Assembly: GCA_905220665.1 (NCBI GenBank)
Contig: CAJNAR010000176.1
Location: 62,001-126,000, forward strand
Direction: 5' to 3'
DNA length: 64,000 bases
From: Albugo candida
Taxonomy: Eukaryota; Oomycota; Peronosporomycetes; Albuginales; Albuginaceae
Shown piece by piece: positions 24,280 through 35,394 of this stretch. The position numbers were made by a program, and so were the translations under genes. Position 1 is the first letter of the stretch, and every line of letters starts with the position of its first letter. A model generated the notes under the pieces. It saw nothing but the letters and a program-made list of their open reading frames with translations, was not told the DNA's origin and searched no databases.

Positions 24280-25071
24280 TTTCATTAGTCGTGTCGCTTG
24301 GTCGACCGTGCTTTCCTTTTCATACACCTCAAGCATCTCAAGTGCGCAACAATACAATCTTCTGCTGCCCAGCTAGCCTTTTTTTTGGCGAAGTAATTTC
24401 TGGCTGAGCCATTCAGGTACCGTTTCAGTGTCCTCAACTTGAATTCTTCGGGCCAATCATCCCCACTGACAAGCTGTGCCGCAATCAGTTCACCCAGAGC
24501 CCGCAAACCCCATTCTTGAAGCCCGATCCTACCCCGAATATACTTCCTTGCCCGTATAACCCTCAATTGGTTGCTTCATGTCCTTAATGCTTGGGATTTT
24601 GTATCCTTAGTTCTGTAGAGGAAGAAATTCCTGCTTAACCGCCAAACCCTGCATTGGTGGAACGAATTGTTCCGGGGCTCGACCCTGCTGTGGTGGGGCC
24701 ATGAACGGTGATGAGTGGTTCGCTGGTGCGATCCTTATCGCTTCTCCAACCGAGTCCACTCTTGCTCTACTTTTTCTCGCCGCCAAGAATTGAGTAAATA
24801 CGCTTTCAGCAGCTGGCATGTGGACGTTGGAGTCAGCAATAGGGTGCTTGGTACGTTTGTTTCGATCTCGCGCCAGGTCGCGGATCAAACTTGCGATGAG
24901 TCCTTCCAATCTGTCCAACCAGTGGCTCCCGTCTTTAGAGGCTCTAATATCTCTCTTTCAAGTGGGAATCGCGCCTACACTCGCTCCTGCGCTGACCTGA
25001 CCTGTAGTAATATCGCCAGCATTTGTAGCGTCTTCTGCAGCGTGGATGTCTCGTGCTGTCGTTGGGCTCAT
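24280..25071 (-). pseudogene. copia gag remnant
   Basis: An ATG at 25,071 opens a Ala/Thr-rich N-terminus soon stopped. The sense resumes at 24,918-24,607 (DRLEGLIASLIRDLARDRNK) and, in another frame, at 24,566-24,285. The last part contains WGLRALGELIAAQLVSGDDW and YLNGSARNYFAKK, the helical capsid-like region of oomycete copia gags upstream of the zinc knuckle. At least two frame changes are needed, so it is dead. Confidence 0.65.
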
Positions 25072-25079
25072 AGCTTTTT

Positions 25080-25770
25080 GATTCGTAGTACCGAAAAGGT
25101 AGATATAGAACTAAGACTTATATTAAACGACGTTGTCCTGTCCTCTCACACTCCTATGCCATCTACGACTCCATTGTGAACGCAGCCAACAGTCGTTGTA
25201 CTCTAGCAGTGACAGTCTTCATAGAGTCGCATCGTTTCAACAATTGTATCGTCCACATGATGTCGATATGTGTGGAAGGTGGGAGAAGTTACGATGTACA
25301 AAATGATTAGCTAGATCGTCGATTTCCGCTATCCTTAAAAGCAATTTTTATGTGCGGACAGTTTTGCATAACGACAAACAGATGATATGTAGATAAGCGT
25401 TCTCATTCTAAGGAGGCAAAAATGGATGAGGCTGCATAAAAAACAGATGAGAGTCATAAAAGACAAAATCGAGAAGAAGAGGTGAAAGCTTCTAAATGAA
25501 CCAAAGCGCAATTTGAAAAAAACCACGTAATAGTCTCTAATTTGAAAAAGAATCGCAATGGAGCGCACTGACACGTACACGGTGCTCTGACATTTTAAGC
25601 CCTGCATTCGAAATAAGTTAGTCCATGGCGACAAAGTACAGCATCGACTTGTTTGAGGGTGCCGTAAGAAGCCAAAAAAAAAAACGCCTTACTTACTGGT
25701 AGACTCTTACTTTTCTTTGTAAAATCATCAAAATGGAGCGCATGTTGTAATCGGGAGCTGACTGCACTTT
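25080..25770. other. Region 5' of the copia gag; no gene
   Basis: An LTR and primer-binding site would be expected just upstream of gag. I could not find a second LTR copy to confirm one. No other gene is recognised. Confidence 0.3.
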
Positions 25771-25773
25771 ATC

Positions 25774-26416
25774 ATGCTCAAAAGCGTATTGTCTCGAAAT
25801 GATAAGATGTCGATCCTACGAGCAGGTACCATGATAATAATCGAGAAGATCGTTATAACTTATTTTTGTCAAAATTATAGCATGTTGAACCGTCTTGGTG
25901 CATTTCAAATTCAAATTAATATTAAGTTCGGATACTTGGGAATTACCTGCAGTAGTTGCATTAATTCTGCTCATCATAATCAGTGCTATCTGATACGAAT
26001 TAATAATGGCTTTCCGTTGAGTTCTCTAGAGGCGTATATGCAGGAGATGTGCCATCCCTTAAGTCACTGCAATGATAAACTTAAGCGGATCGATAAGATG
26101 CAGCCCTCAGGCTGCAATGTCATATCTACATAGATTGGACTCCTTTAACTTTATCGCTAAATAAAGTAATTGAATTGTCTTTGAGCTCATGATTTCCATT
26201 CAGATAACTGAAGATGATTTCTGGTATGCGGAAGTCGCAATACCCAAAGTGAGACACCTCCGCGTAGAGTTGCGAAGCAATGATCATTTAAAAACTACAG
26301 ACGCTCACAGACTATTGTCGTTCATCAGAAAGCAGCTACTAAGCGCACAATCAGAAAAAAAATTCATGTTTGATTCTCATTTCCGTGTGCTTCTTGAAGT
26401 CAAAGTAGTCTTGTAG
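25774..26416 (+). pseudogene. Possible Cys-module (CCG-like) gene fragment
   Basis: An ATG frame (25,774-26,133, 119 aa) contains GITCSSCINS, a C-x2-C pair, followed about 25 residues later by EMCHPLSHCND and a further Cys. That order resembles the paired Cys sites of the multi-module protein at 28.8-30.8 kb. The next frame (26,189-26,416) is coding-like and hydrophilic. The N-terminus lacks a signal peptide. This is a weak resemblance based on Cys spacing only; it could be chance or a decayed relative. Confidence 0.25.
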
Positions 26417-26419
26417 GAA

Positions 26420-28788
26420 CTAGAAGACTATTTGGTAAGATGCGAATTGCAACGAAGTACATCCATTTCAAAGTCGTAACTTGTCATTTTTTGGGTATAA
26501 AAGCATTAACTGGTCACTGTATCGGAACACGCAAGACTTCTGTGAAATGTTCTCGGCTAGTGGCTTTTCTGCCTGCGGGCTCATCGATGCACATAAAGAT
26601 TTGTGGTAATCTTTTTCCTGCCTTGATTAGAACCGTATCTGATTGTTCAACTGGAAAAAAGCGTTTCTTACCACGTCAACGTCCGCTCTTTGCAAACGGA
26701 GAAGATGAGACATCTTCTCATAATGAACTTCATTACGCAGTAATTTCCGTTTGTCGTTTACTGTTGATTTAATCCATCTCCTGGTCAGCAGGTCGTTTAG
26801 TGGCCCACAAGGTCATTGACAGTCTCATTTAACACAGAAATGACATGATTTTCAATCGTTTTTTGAGGCAGTCAATTTTATCTCTGTGTTCATGGCACAT
26901 TGGAATGAAAAGTTCGGATCAGCGTCAATGGTTTTTTCAGACTTATGTCGCGCGTTCAAGCTTGATTGGTGCTGCGACGCGACTCGCTTCCAATTAAATG
27001 AACGTTTCGCGTAAGTTTTACGAATATAGACCACTCGAAATCTCCGGTAAAGTCAATCTGATTTTATTTCATCCCCCTATGACAAACCCATTTAGGAGTC
27101 ACACGGAATATCACACTTCTATTACTCGCCATCACATTGTCAACGTTTCGGTAATGTATGCTGTCGGCTACACAGTATACTCATGGTGCTATGGCGTACT
27201 CCATGCTGTACTTTATGCCGCTTTGTTCCTCATTTCCAAACTGCAGAAACTCTGCTGACCGAAGAAAGATGCATTGCGTTGGTTAGCACTTCTCTACTGC
27301 TTCATCACCCAGAAAAGCTTTCAGATTTAAATTTTGGTTCCTGACTGAGTTTAATAAGGTGAAAATCACATCTCTACTGATATATCAATTTCAGAGAAGT
27401 AGTAATTTGGCGTGGATACTACCTTGTTTTTGCTCGCATTTAATCATAAAGATATGACTCCGCTTTCAAGTCCAACGATTCTCCAAACGTCTGTTCCTAA
27501 TGATTTTAACCGATCTCAACCCCCTGGAATCAGGTAGTTATTCATGAAACTTAATGAAACATCCCACATAATTCAGGTGGGGCGAGTTATGATAATCAAC
27601 CTAATGTTTCAAGCCCTTTCGATGTGTTCCCGAAAATATCAACCCATCGATAGATCTATGAGCTGTGTCATTGCAATATGAAACGCTATAATGGGCCGAG
27701 ACATGGGCACATGAATGAAGTCTGTGAGCAGGCAGAAAACATTCAAAACAAGGAAATGTGGCATCGCACATGTACAATAGAGAGTCGAAAAAAAAAGTAA
27801 AAGATATGTTGTCCTTGAATATTTTGCTAACATATACATGACACCGTCCTACTTCAAAAAAGCGATTAATTTATTTGATACTTAATGAGGCACTACAAAG
27901 CATTTTGATTAAAAATGCCATGGGTGCAAATTTACAAATTAAATTGTCTAAGAGCGAAGAGCACAAGGAGAAGGTTGTGATTCTCGAGACCTACTGGTCG
28001 CGTATCTGCTGATATTGTGTCTGATCGTAGCCTTATGCGGTCCATGCTGCAAGTGATGACTTTCCAGCGAATCCGATGAGATATTTATCATCTAAGTATA
28101 AAATTGGATTGGGGCACTCACGTATTCTTTCATGAAGAAGTAATCCTGTTGGACTTTCACTTATCAAATATGCCCCTTTGCGTCTGCTTGATTATTTGTA
28201 CATTTTGAAGTGTGGTATATATCTAAGATATCGCTTCCTTCTTATCTCACCCAAACCTTGCTTCGATTAACTGAAAAAAACTGGCGTTGGCGATTTTCTC
28301 AAGCAAGACAATACCTATTTCGTTCGCGTGATTTGGTTCAAGTCGCAATTCGAGCAACTTCATCATGTCGCTTAAAGAAAATCTCGTTCTTCTTTATTGA
28401 CTTGATATTCCAGCGAATAAATGGATAATATGAGTATGACACGTACCGTTATAGCAATGGTTGAGGCGCGTAGATACATCGGGAAGTTGTTCTATCTCTG
28501 ATGACAAATGCCTAGACTACTATGTATTGATCCGTATCATAACATTTTATCAGGATATAGCGATAGTCTTACCAGCATTCGTGCTATCCGTAACTACCAG
28601 TGCATCACATTTCAGATTATGGTGGTCGTTAAATGATGATACAACAAGTTACTCGTCCATCAAAAGGACCGATCAAATTATGTTGCTGCCGTGAGTTTGA
28701 TCAATCGATTTTTGTCTTAGCAAGAGTAGACGAATTTTTCAATGTAAAATGTATTTTGCTTAAACGTTCTGTACACCTCGCCAATTTC
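26420..28788. other. No gene recognised
   Basis: Several 60-110 codon frames occur on both strands (for example 26,440-26,772 plus and 28,461-28,694 plus), some with Cys, but without motifs or a convincing start. This is the 3' flank of the minus-strand module gene. Confidence 0.4.
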
Positions 28789-29931
28789 TTACTCTTTCGT
28801 TTCTCGTAGGATGCGGATATCCTCTCTTATCAGTTGCCTGATCCCAACAGGACGCTCAAGTTGCATTTGATGAGCATCGTAAGATAGACCTGAGCAGCCT
28901 TTTCCGACACATGATCGCAGAACAGATGATGGTGCTTGACGCATCCAAACATATCCAGCAGAAGTAGATTCGAAATTGTAAGCGAAGAATACCTCCGTGC
29001 GCTCAAACAGACAAGCTGCACAATCGAGAAATGTAAAACCTTTGTATTCGAATTGGACCAAAGCAATACTGCTTGCAAAGACGGGCCATAATTCTGGCGC
29101 GCGTTCTGATTCGGAATCGGACATGACAATACGGTGTTCCTGAGAAGGCCAAACACCTACCGGTATTCTTTCTTTCGTAAATTTAATGGACTCAGCTCGT
29201 ACGACTGATTGAGAATCTCCCTGAGATACGAAAATCTCATGATACATACAGAATTCGTATGGGACCGTTTGCAGCCGGATGCAATTATGCATAGTACGAC
29301 ATTCCAAAAGATTCTGAAATGGCCTTTTTGTTCTTTTCAAAAAAACTTTCGAGACGTCAAGTAATGACGAAGTTTTTGTGAGAACGTAAGGGTCTACAGT
29401 TGTAGGAAGATACCATTTGATGCATTTAACACACGATTCTTCATTCGATGATGTGTAGTAAAGGACAATACAATTGCTCTTCGACGGCTGCAGTAGCTGA
29501 TGATCAGATGGGCTGGGATATACCTCTATGTTTACGGCATCGTCTCCACGATATTGTTTACAAGCATCTGGCCTTAGAACTGTGACGTCACTGCATGTGG
29601 GACAATTCAATTCTTCTTCGATACGAGACGTAAGAACAATCGCGTTCCACAACGAAGAAAGGAGCACCAATCGAGCACCTTCAATATTTTTTAGAATGCA
29701 TCCGATACATGGCCATCGGTTGAGTACGGTTGCAGTGACATATATACAAAAGATCTTTTTTTGACGCAGCATTCCTAGGGTTTTCGGGAAGGTGAAGGCA
29801 TCCTGAGAGGGTCCACTATACTTGCTCTTTCTTGGCATTCTTCTTTGCGCAATGAAATCAAGCACCCGTTTGATTCTTTTCAGATCCATCGCGTTCTTAT
29901 TACGTGTCCAATGCAGTTGATTTGAGCTCAT
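28789..29931 (-). CDS. Cys-module protein, C-terminal frame (380 aa)
   Basis: This 380-codon frame has its own ATG but no signal peptide, and it overlaps the end of the upstream frame by 32 bp in a different phase. It carries three more copies of the module seen upstream: C-x12-C-x2-C at residues 62/75/78 and 154/167/170, and a copy near 267-283 in which the Cys pair has become E-L-W-P. Between modules lie a second Cys pair (for example C211-x5-C217) and a hydrophobic strand. An Asp/Ser/Glu patch SDSESE precedes the last module. It most likely continues the 30,835-29,900 protein after a one-base frame change (sequencing error, true frameshift or unrecognised short intron). Alternatively it is a separate gene without a secretion signal. 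Confidence 0.7.
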   Translation of the reverse strand: MSSNQLHWTRNKNAMDLKRIKRVLDFIAQRRMPRKSKYSGPSQDAFTFPKTLGMLRQKKIFCIYVTATVLNRWPCIGCILKNIEGARLVLLSSLWNAIVLTSRIEEELNCPTCSDVTVLRPDACKQYRGDDAVNIEVYPSPSDHQLLQPSKSNCIVLYYTSSNEESCVKCIKWYLPTTVDPYVLTKTSSLLDVSKVFLKRTKRPFQNLLECRTMHNCIRLQTVPYEFCMYHEIFVSQGDSQSVVRAESIKFTKERIPVGVWPSQEHRIVMSDSESERAPELWPVFASSIALVQFEYKGFTFLDCAACLFERTEVFFAYNFESTSAGYVWMRQAPSSVLRSCVGKGCSGLSYDAHQMQLERPVGIRQLIREDIRILRETKE

Positions 29932-30835
29932 GCTCCTTTTGCTTCTTTTCTATCAATCCGTGATGCTTTGGAAATATCAAGTCCATAATCTGACAGTCCT
30001 TCGGATCCCAACTGACAATGGTCAAACATAGATGTTGCAAGCAGTTGGATTTTATATCACTTGTTTCGTAATTGCTGGGAAACACGAGAAGCTCGGCTGA
30101 AAGTTGTCTGTGCTTATAAAATAATAGATAGCCCCGCACAGCAAACCATTTACTGTGCATAGCTAAGCATTCCCGACATACAGCATCATTTGTGGGACCA
30201 TGGATGATCATGCATCGAATTGATGGGTCGACATACTGATTCTCTGTGGTATTAATCATTTCTTCTTCTTTCACTACTTGCTGCATAGTGTTCCCCTTTT
30301 TTTCACGAACTTTCCGTTTCGAATATTCTCCAGGGAAAAGAGCAATGCCGGTCGTTTTCTTACGCATGAATCTTGACAAATAGTGCTTATGATAAACGCT
30401 TTCTTTAATCGCTCCCGGCAACACAATTCCATGCGATATCGATTGTGCAAACAAAAAAACATCTTGCTCGATGTTTTCGTCTCTGTTCACATTCGTGCTA
30501 TACTGAGATGTAGTCATTACTAAATGATCGATATCGTAATGTGTAGGTAGCCCAGTATATAGTAGACATTTTCTCCGAGAGTGGCAATGCAATAATATCG
30601 ATGGCAGAATGTCTCCATATCCCACAAGCCAGTAAAGTCTGAACCGATATCCCACTTGACGCAGATATATTTTTTGGAAGCCCGCAGAGATTACGAGGCA
30701 TTCTTGGCAAGAGGAATGATCTGAATCGGAGAGTGCTACTAACATGGCATGTGATAACCGAGAAGTAGATTGTGACATGTTGTGCATGAAAATCAGCGCA
30801 GCGACTAATAGCGGGCACGATCTGAAACTCCACAT
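29900..30835 (-). CDS. Secreted CCG-type effector, N-terminal frame (311 aa)
   Basis: Start chosen at the ATG at 30,835 (an in-frame GTG lies four codons earlier). Residues 1-23 are a signal peptide (hydrophobic core CPLLVAALIFM). Residues 43-52 read CQECLVISAG, an exact C-x2-C-x5-G, the motif that defines the CCG effector class of Albugo. A second Cys pair (C84, C90) follows. A second module begins near residue 208 (C208, then CREC at 220-223). A basic stretch (SKRKVREKK) sits between them. No enzymatic motif is seen. The frame ends at 29,900 just after the ATG of the next frame, which carries three more modules. The two frames probably form one gene of about 690 residues. The function is unknown; secretion to the host interface is inferred from the class. 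Confidence 0.78.
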   Translation of the reverse strand: MWSFRSCPLLVAALIFMHNMSQSTSRLSHAMLVALSDSDHSSCQECLVISAGFQKIYLRQVGYRFRLYWLVGYGDILPSILLHCHSRRKCLLYTGLPTHYDIDHLVMTTSQYSTNVNRDENIEQDVFLFAQSISHGIVLPGAIKESVYHKHYLSRFMRKKTTGIALFPGEYSKRKVREKKGNTMQQVVKEEEMINTTENQYVDPSIRCMIIHGPTNDAVCRECLAMHSKWFAVRGYLLFYKHRQLSAELLVFPSNYETSDIKSNCLQHLCLTIVSWDPKDCQIMDLIFPKHHGLIEKKQKEHELKSTALDT

Positions 30836-30968
30836 ATTTGTATTCACAATATTTCTGCAAAAAATACCAGCAGCGACCTACAGAATAAGATGGTTTTATA
30901 AACCAATTAGTGATTTTCTCCTGGCTTCATCGAATACCATTAACAAAGTGCGCTACTTTTTTGCATGA

Positions 30969-32100
30969 TTGAGAATTTGGTAGAGTGAACATCTTACTAG
31001 TTTCGGAGTGCTACACAAAACTTTTTCTTGTACGTGACAGTGCGAGTTCGAAGGTACGAACGGATCGCCCACCCTTGCAAAAAGCACACTGTATCAGCAC
31101 CTTTGTCTCCTAAACATCACATTGTAAGTATCAACTTATACGCTATTGTTTGTGATGTGACGTCTGAAGTTCGGAGTCAAGCATTTCACCAAATTGGTTT
31201 TCTGATTACTTACTTACGTACCATATCTACTGAAATTGCAACTCGACTCTTGAAATCGATCAAACGAGCTCCGAATCGAGACCGCTTGCTCTATCATCTG
31301 ATCGAAGAGCACTGCATACATTCAACATCTGTGCTATTTGCGACGAGATTTCACGATTGTTGTTCCAGCTATTGATGAATATTTGAGCATCATTCAACTA
31401 CAATTGAAACATGGCAACTTTTTTTCAATTGATTGCAGTAAATGATTAATTCGATGATAGAACGTTCAACAAGTCATTATTATGCATTATTACACATTCT
31501 TCTCGAACCGGTTCGAACTTCGAAGTCTGAATTAAACTGTCGATTTGAATCTCCTCGTGGTTATTTGACTCAAACATTTGAGCAATCGAAACGCTTCTTC
31601 CTTTGAGTATCAATGACTGAAAATCAAGCATTGATACTGTATAGCTTGACTTTTGTGCTCAAGTCATGTGATCATATCAGTCTTTCTGCGACGCGACATT
31701 TTGATTGTCGTCCCCGAAAATCGCGTATTTTATAGACGCGTTTCCTCCACCAGTATTTTGAAAAAGATTCCATTTGTCTATACGACTCCAGCGCCAGTTA
31801 ATTAGTTCTACTCAACGATGCCAAATAAAACGAGATTTACGATCAACTTGAATATATTACCATAGACACAAGAGGATCGCTGCATTGATTCATCATATTA
31901 CTGAAGGTTCGAGTACAATTAATTGCTTTAAGGTACCCCACGACCTGGCAATTATTCGAGATCTTCTTTCTATCCAGTTTACAACTCGTTGTGGTCATCC
32001 GATTGATATATATACTGATCTACAAGTTATCACGCCAGAATAAGTGGGCTTTCTTCCAATCAAGTTGAACTACTCTATGGCTGATCTTTCAAGCTTCCAC
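30969..32100. other. No firm gene
   Basis: A plus-strand frame of 115 codons (31,028-31,375) starts at TTG without a nearby ATG and has no motif. Short coding-like pieces on the minus strand (31,631-31,446) may belong to the fragment at 32.1-32.6 kb. Nothing is recognised with confidence. Confidence 0.35.
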
Positions 32101-32109
32101 CAATCCCAA

Positions 32110-32604
32110 CTAATGTATTATGCAAAGAATTGATGCCAATGCATCCATCATGTGGTTCTGCAGGGTGCAATTTGGACATATCATTATGTTCCGCATAAAC
32201 ACACGACCCCTCTGAACTCTGAACCCAAGACACTTGCACGAATTCTCATTTTGTTTCTTTGTGCCAAATCGGCTTTTCTCAATATTCCATAACAAGATAT
32301 GAACCTCCTCTGCGAGCTCGATAAGTTAGACCACTGCAATTTCAAAGCAAACTAATCTATTTTATTTCACATTCTCTCCGGCATGATCTGCAAACTGTAT
32401 CTAGGCAAGTCGAAACGGACCATACGCGGTTGCAGCACGCATTTTCTTTTTTACCATTTCTTGATAGCGATTCTCTAAAGCTTTTCGGAAGTACATGTTC
32501 TTTAGTCTGCCCGTATTGCATAGAGATGAGAAGACTATCTTGGAACTAGAATTTGAGTTGAGTCTTTCCAAGCCAGGAATTCTAGTCTCTTCGCAATTCT
32601 CCAT
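32110..32604 (-). pseudogene. Possible decayed Cys-module fragment
   Basis: Two minus-strand frames (32,604-32,401 and 32,295-32,110) are hydrophilic and coding-like. The second contains NSCKCLGFRVQRG and, 14 residues further, MICPNC. A Cys pair, a Gly and then a C-x2-C resembles the modules of the neighbouring 28.8-30.8 kb protein, on the same strand. No signal peptide is visible and the frames do not join. Weak; could be chance. Confidence 0.22.
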
Positions 32605-35124
32605 GAGAAATCACTGATTGTCGCTACATACTAAGTTCCGAGGTCTTCCTTCAAAACAAGACTTACTTCTATCTTTGCAGATTTTACGTAAATACAAGCC
32701 GTTTATTTCCGATGATATCCTCTCGACTGATAAGACTTTCATAATTACCACAACATAAGAGATTGTACTAGGCTTCTTCGACTTGAGAGGTATGATCTGA
32801 GTGTTTACACCCGTATGATCATCAAATGCAGCAACTTCCCAGCAGCTTTAAAGCCCGAATATAAGCTTTTTTTGGTCACAGGTAATAGATGAATATGCAT
32901 CATAGCAGCTTGCCGACGCATTTATAAAAGCGGTATGAAACCTGCAATTTCATTATACACGGCTGAGGTCGATATCTTCTTCTGATGCTTTTATTTTAAA
33001 AGTTATTTTGAGCCTCTTTCTGCTGATCCCAATCAAGCATTAAGTACGGTTCGGATTTTGTGATCCTTCTCCAAATACTTTCTCATACCCAAAAGCCGGC
33101 AAATCAAGTGTGCTATTTGTAATATTTCTGGAGCTAAACCCGTCTTCGCTTTGTCATCACAATTTTATCGTTCTGTTTATAGTGATCACTTTAAACTGAC
33201 GAAATATCTTTTATTTTATCTTCTAAAGGTGACTATTCTCCAATATCAAATGAAATGCTTTCGTGCTGATCTTAACTTTATTGGAGCGGGTTTTCAGAAA
33301 CACGTCCAAAAATAATGGGAATGGTCGACATTGCAGTTAAGAGATAAATATAGGATTCGGTACATTGACATCTCGGTGCAAATACTAGGGTGGCACGCAT
33401 TAGTGATCTTGGATAGATTCTGTCGAGATATGGCAAAGGCATCTTCTATAAAGAATAAGGATTATATTTTCGAAAAAATCACCATCGAACATAATTGGAA
33501 GAAAAAACGAATACCGAAGTCACTTCAACTTTGAACTGCTCGTTTCACGCTAGCATATTAACGCTAAGAGATTCATTTATTGATCGCAAAGCTTTTTCGG
33601 GGATGATAGACGCATCATCATTATTCACAAGTTCACATTTGCGTCTAATTGCCAGATACCTACATTTCCCATTTAGCACATTCATTGAATCAAAAATCAA
33701 AACAAAGACGACCGCACCACAGTCCACCTGTTAAGCAGTATACAAAAATGCTCATAAATCGCAAATGCTTAAAAGATCATTCCTTCCGTGATGTACATGC
33801 TCTCAATGCTACAGTTGGAATTTGACCTCATTTATTTCTAGTATAAGCAATTTGTACTTGCGTAAAGCCGTCTGATACTTGAATTTCAAATGGGATGAGT
33901 AATATGGCTATATACCCACATTCAAGTGAATTTATCACGCTAGGATAAAAATTGTACATCAAAGGAAAGGATGAAGAATACGGGTGCCTGGTAAACCATA
34001 TCTTAATCAATTTAGGGGCAGATTTGATGCAATTTCGTCATGACATGACAAAACGTCGTGTCGTTTGAGATAAAGAAAATATCACGCACGTTTAGCTTAT
34101 CATATTGTGTAACTTCTAGATCCTCTATTGTGATGGTATCATCGTGCGGTAGTGTTCCCGCTTCAAGAAGTCTTTGATAAGAGTTTGTATTCCGTCTCTG
34201 TCTTCTACAGTTTTACTCTGTGATTTCGTTTTAAACGGATAGTTATGGAATTGACTGATTTCGTGCACCTCTATCGTATATCATAGTCTCAGTTTCAACA
34301 TTCAATGAAGCAAAGACACATCGTACTAGGGGCTATAACCTGACTTATTCTCACGCGTTTTATCGTACCAGTGATCCATCATGCATGGTCCTTTAGTACA
34401 GTATAAGAACAGTCGATATCACAGTACCGTACATTGAAGCAAACGTTTTCAAGTGTATCTAACCTTTTTTAGCAAATCTCTTCTACAGTCCTATTCTGCA
34501 ATGTTGAGCAGCTTCTGACTCCGTGTGATTGAATAGAGGTTGTGCGTGAGTATCGACAAGATATGTAAACTTATCTTGAAGCGCTCATATGCTAAAATAT
34601 GCGCAAATTCTCTCATGTGTAATCCTTTTAGGTGCCTAAATAAATTACTGCCTAAGCAGATGCATGGAGAGGTTAAATGAGCTCGTTACATCAACTTTAT
34701 TGATATGACATGCCAACATACCTATTTGGGGTAATGTACCGTAAAAGAACATAGTAATGTTTGAATGAATGTCTTTTCCTTCTACCATTACCAATAAGCA
34801 TGATGATAACATGGTAGAGGAAAACATTAGGCGACCATTTTTGGGTCAGCATACAGCAAGAAAGAGATAATGTTGGAAAGGTAAACGGAGCATGCAATAA
34901 AACGTTGTAGCAATCAGAAGTCTCGCTAGAATTTGTGCTTTTCTCATAGAAAGACTATTTTGATCACGTAGTGGTTTTTTATTGCTCTATTACAGTTCAA
35001 GGTGTTTCTCTTTATCCATTTCGTGTCACATTTGCGAGGACACTGATTTATTAACAAGCTTGCTTATGAGTGAAAACAGTGCACAATGATCTTGAACTAT
35101 ACGAAAATCATGCGTTTAAGAAAA
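32605..35124. other. No gene recognised
   Basis: AT-rich sequence with only short frames on both strands. No repeat pairing with the rest of the window, RNA gene or transposon motif was noticed. Confidence 0.45.
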
Positions 35125-35394
35125 ATGGAATCGCGTGCTACCATAAAACTCATCGCACTGTTCTACAGTCTCGTGATGCCCAACAGTAATGCATCTCCTC
35201 AGTGCGCATATCGTGTTGAAGTTATTTGTGAAAGCTCCATCCATCTATACGGTGCGCAGAGACGAGCAAGAAGAAATATTGAAAGAGCGGAAGTCGAAAA
35301 ATATATTTACCCATGCTTCGAATTCAATAACTCTCTTCCGGTCAAGTTCTTCTTGTTCCTTTCGTTAACAAGACGTTCTAGATATAGGATTTGA
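35125..35394 (+). CDS. Possible small secreted Cys protein
   Basis: From the ATG at 35,125 (another in-frame ATG is at 35,086) the product is 89 residues. It starts with a signal-peptide-like segment (IKLIALFYSLVMP, possible cut near SNAS). It then has CAYRVEVIC, a C-x7-C pair, and a third Cys 28 residues on. The C-x7-C-x(24-28)-C pattern also opens the 382-residue protein (20,921-22,069) and the pseudogene at 43.8-44.5 kb, so this may be a truncated third member or the first exon of one. Beyond the Cys spacing there is little identity. Confidence 0.35.
   Translation: MESRATIKLIALFYSLVMPNSNASPQCAYRVEVICESSIHLYGAQRRARRNIERAEVEKYIYPCFEFNNSLPVKFFLFLSLTRRSRYRI

Larger units (their letters stand above)
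22640..25071 (-). mobile_element. Degenerate Ty1/copia retrotransposon fragment
   Basis: In minus-strand order the fragment holds gag (25,071-24,280), a zinc knuckle (about 23,970-23,929), a protease DSGA motif (about 23,844-23,832), and a pre-integrase HKRLGH...CPTC module (about 23,416-23,309). Less clear sequence then runs into the left arm's outer flank. Gag, protease then integrase is the copia order. Frames shift and stops occur throughout. No reverse transcriptase/RNase H block or flanking LTR was recognised, so the copy is truncated. Its inner end coincides with the diverged flank of the inverted repeat; a similar but shorter piece flanks the other arm. Confidence 0.8.

Noticed and set aside
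29900..29931. Reading the overlap as translational coupling of two genes
   Set aside because: A 32-bp overlap with a downstream ATG would be normal in bacteria, but the context is eukaryotic and the modules continue across it, so one broken or shifted gene is more likely.
31028..31375. 115-codon plus frame
   Set aside because: No ATG near its start and no motif; likely a chance frame beside the module gene.
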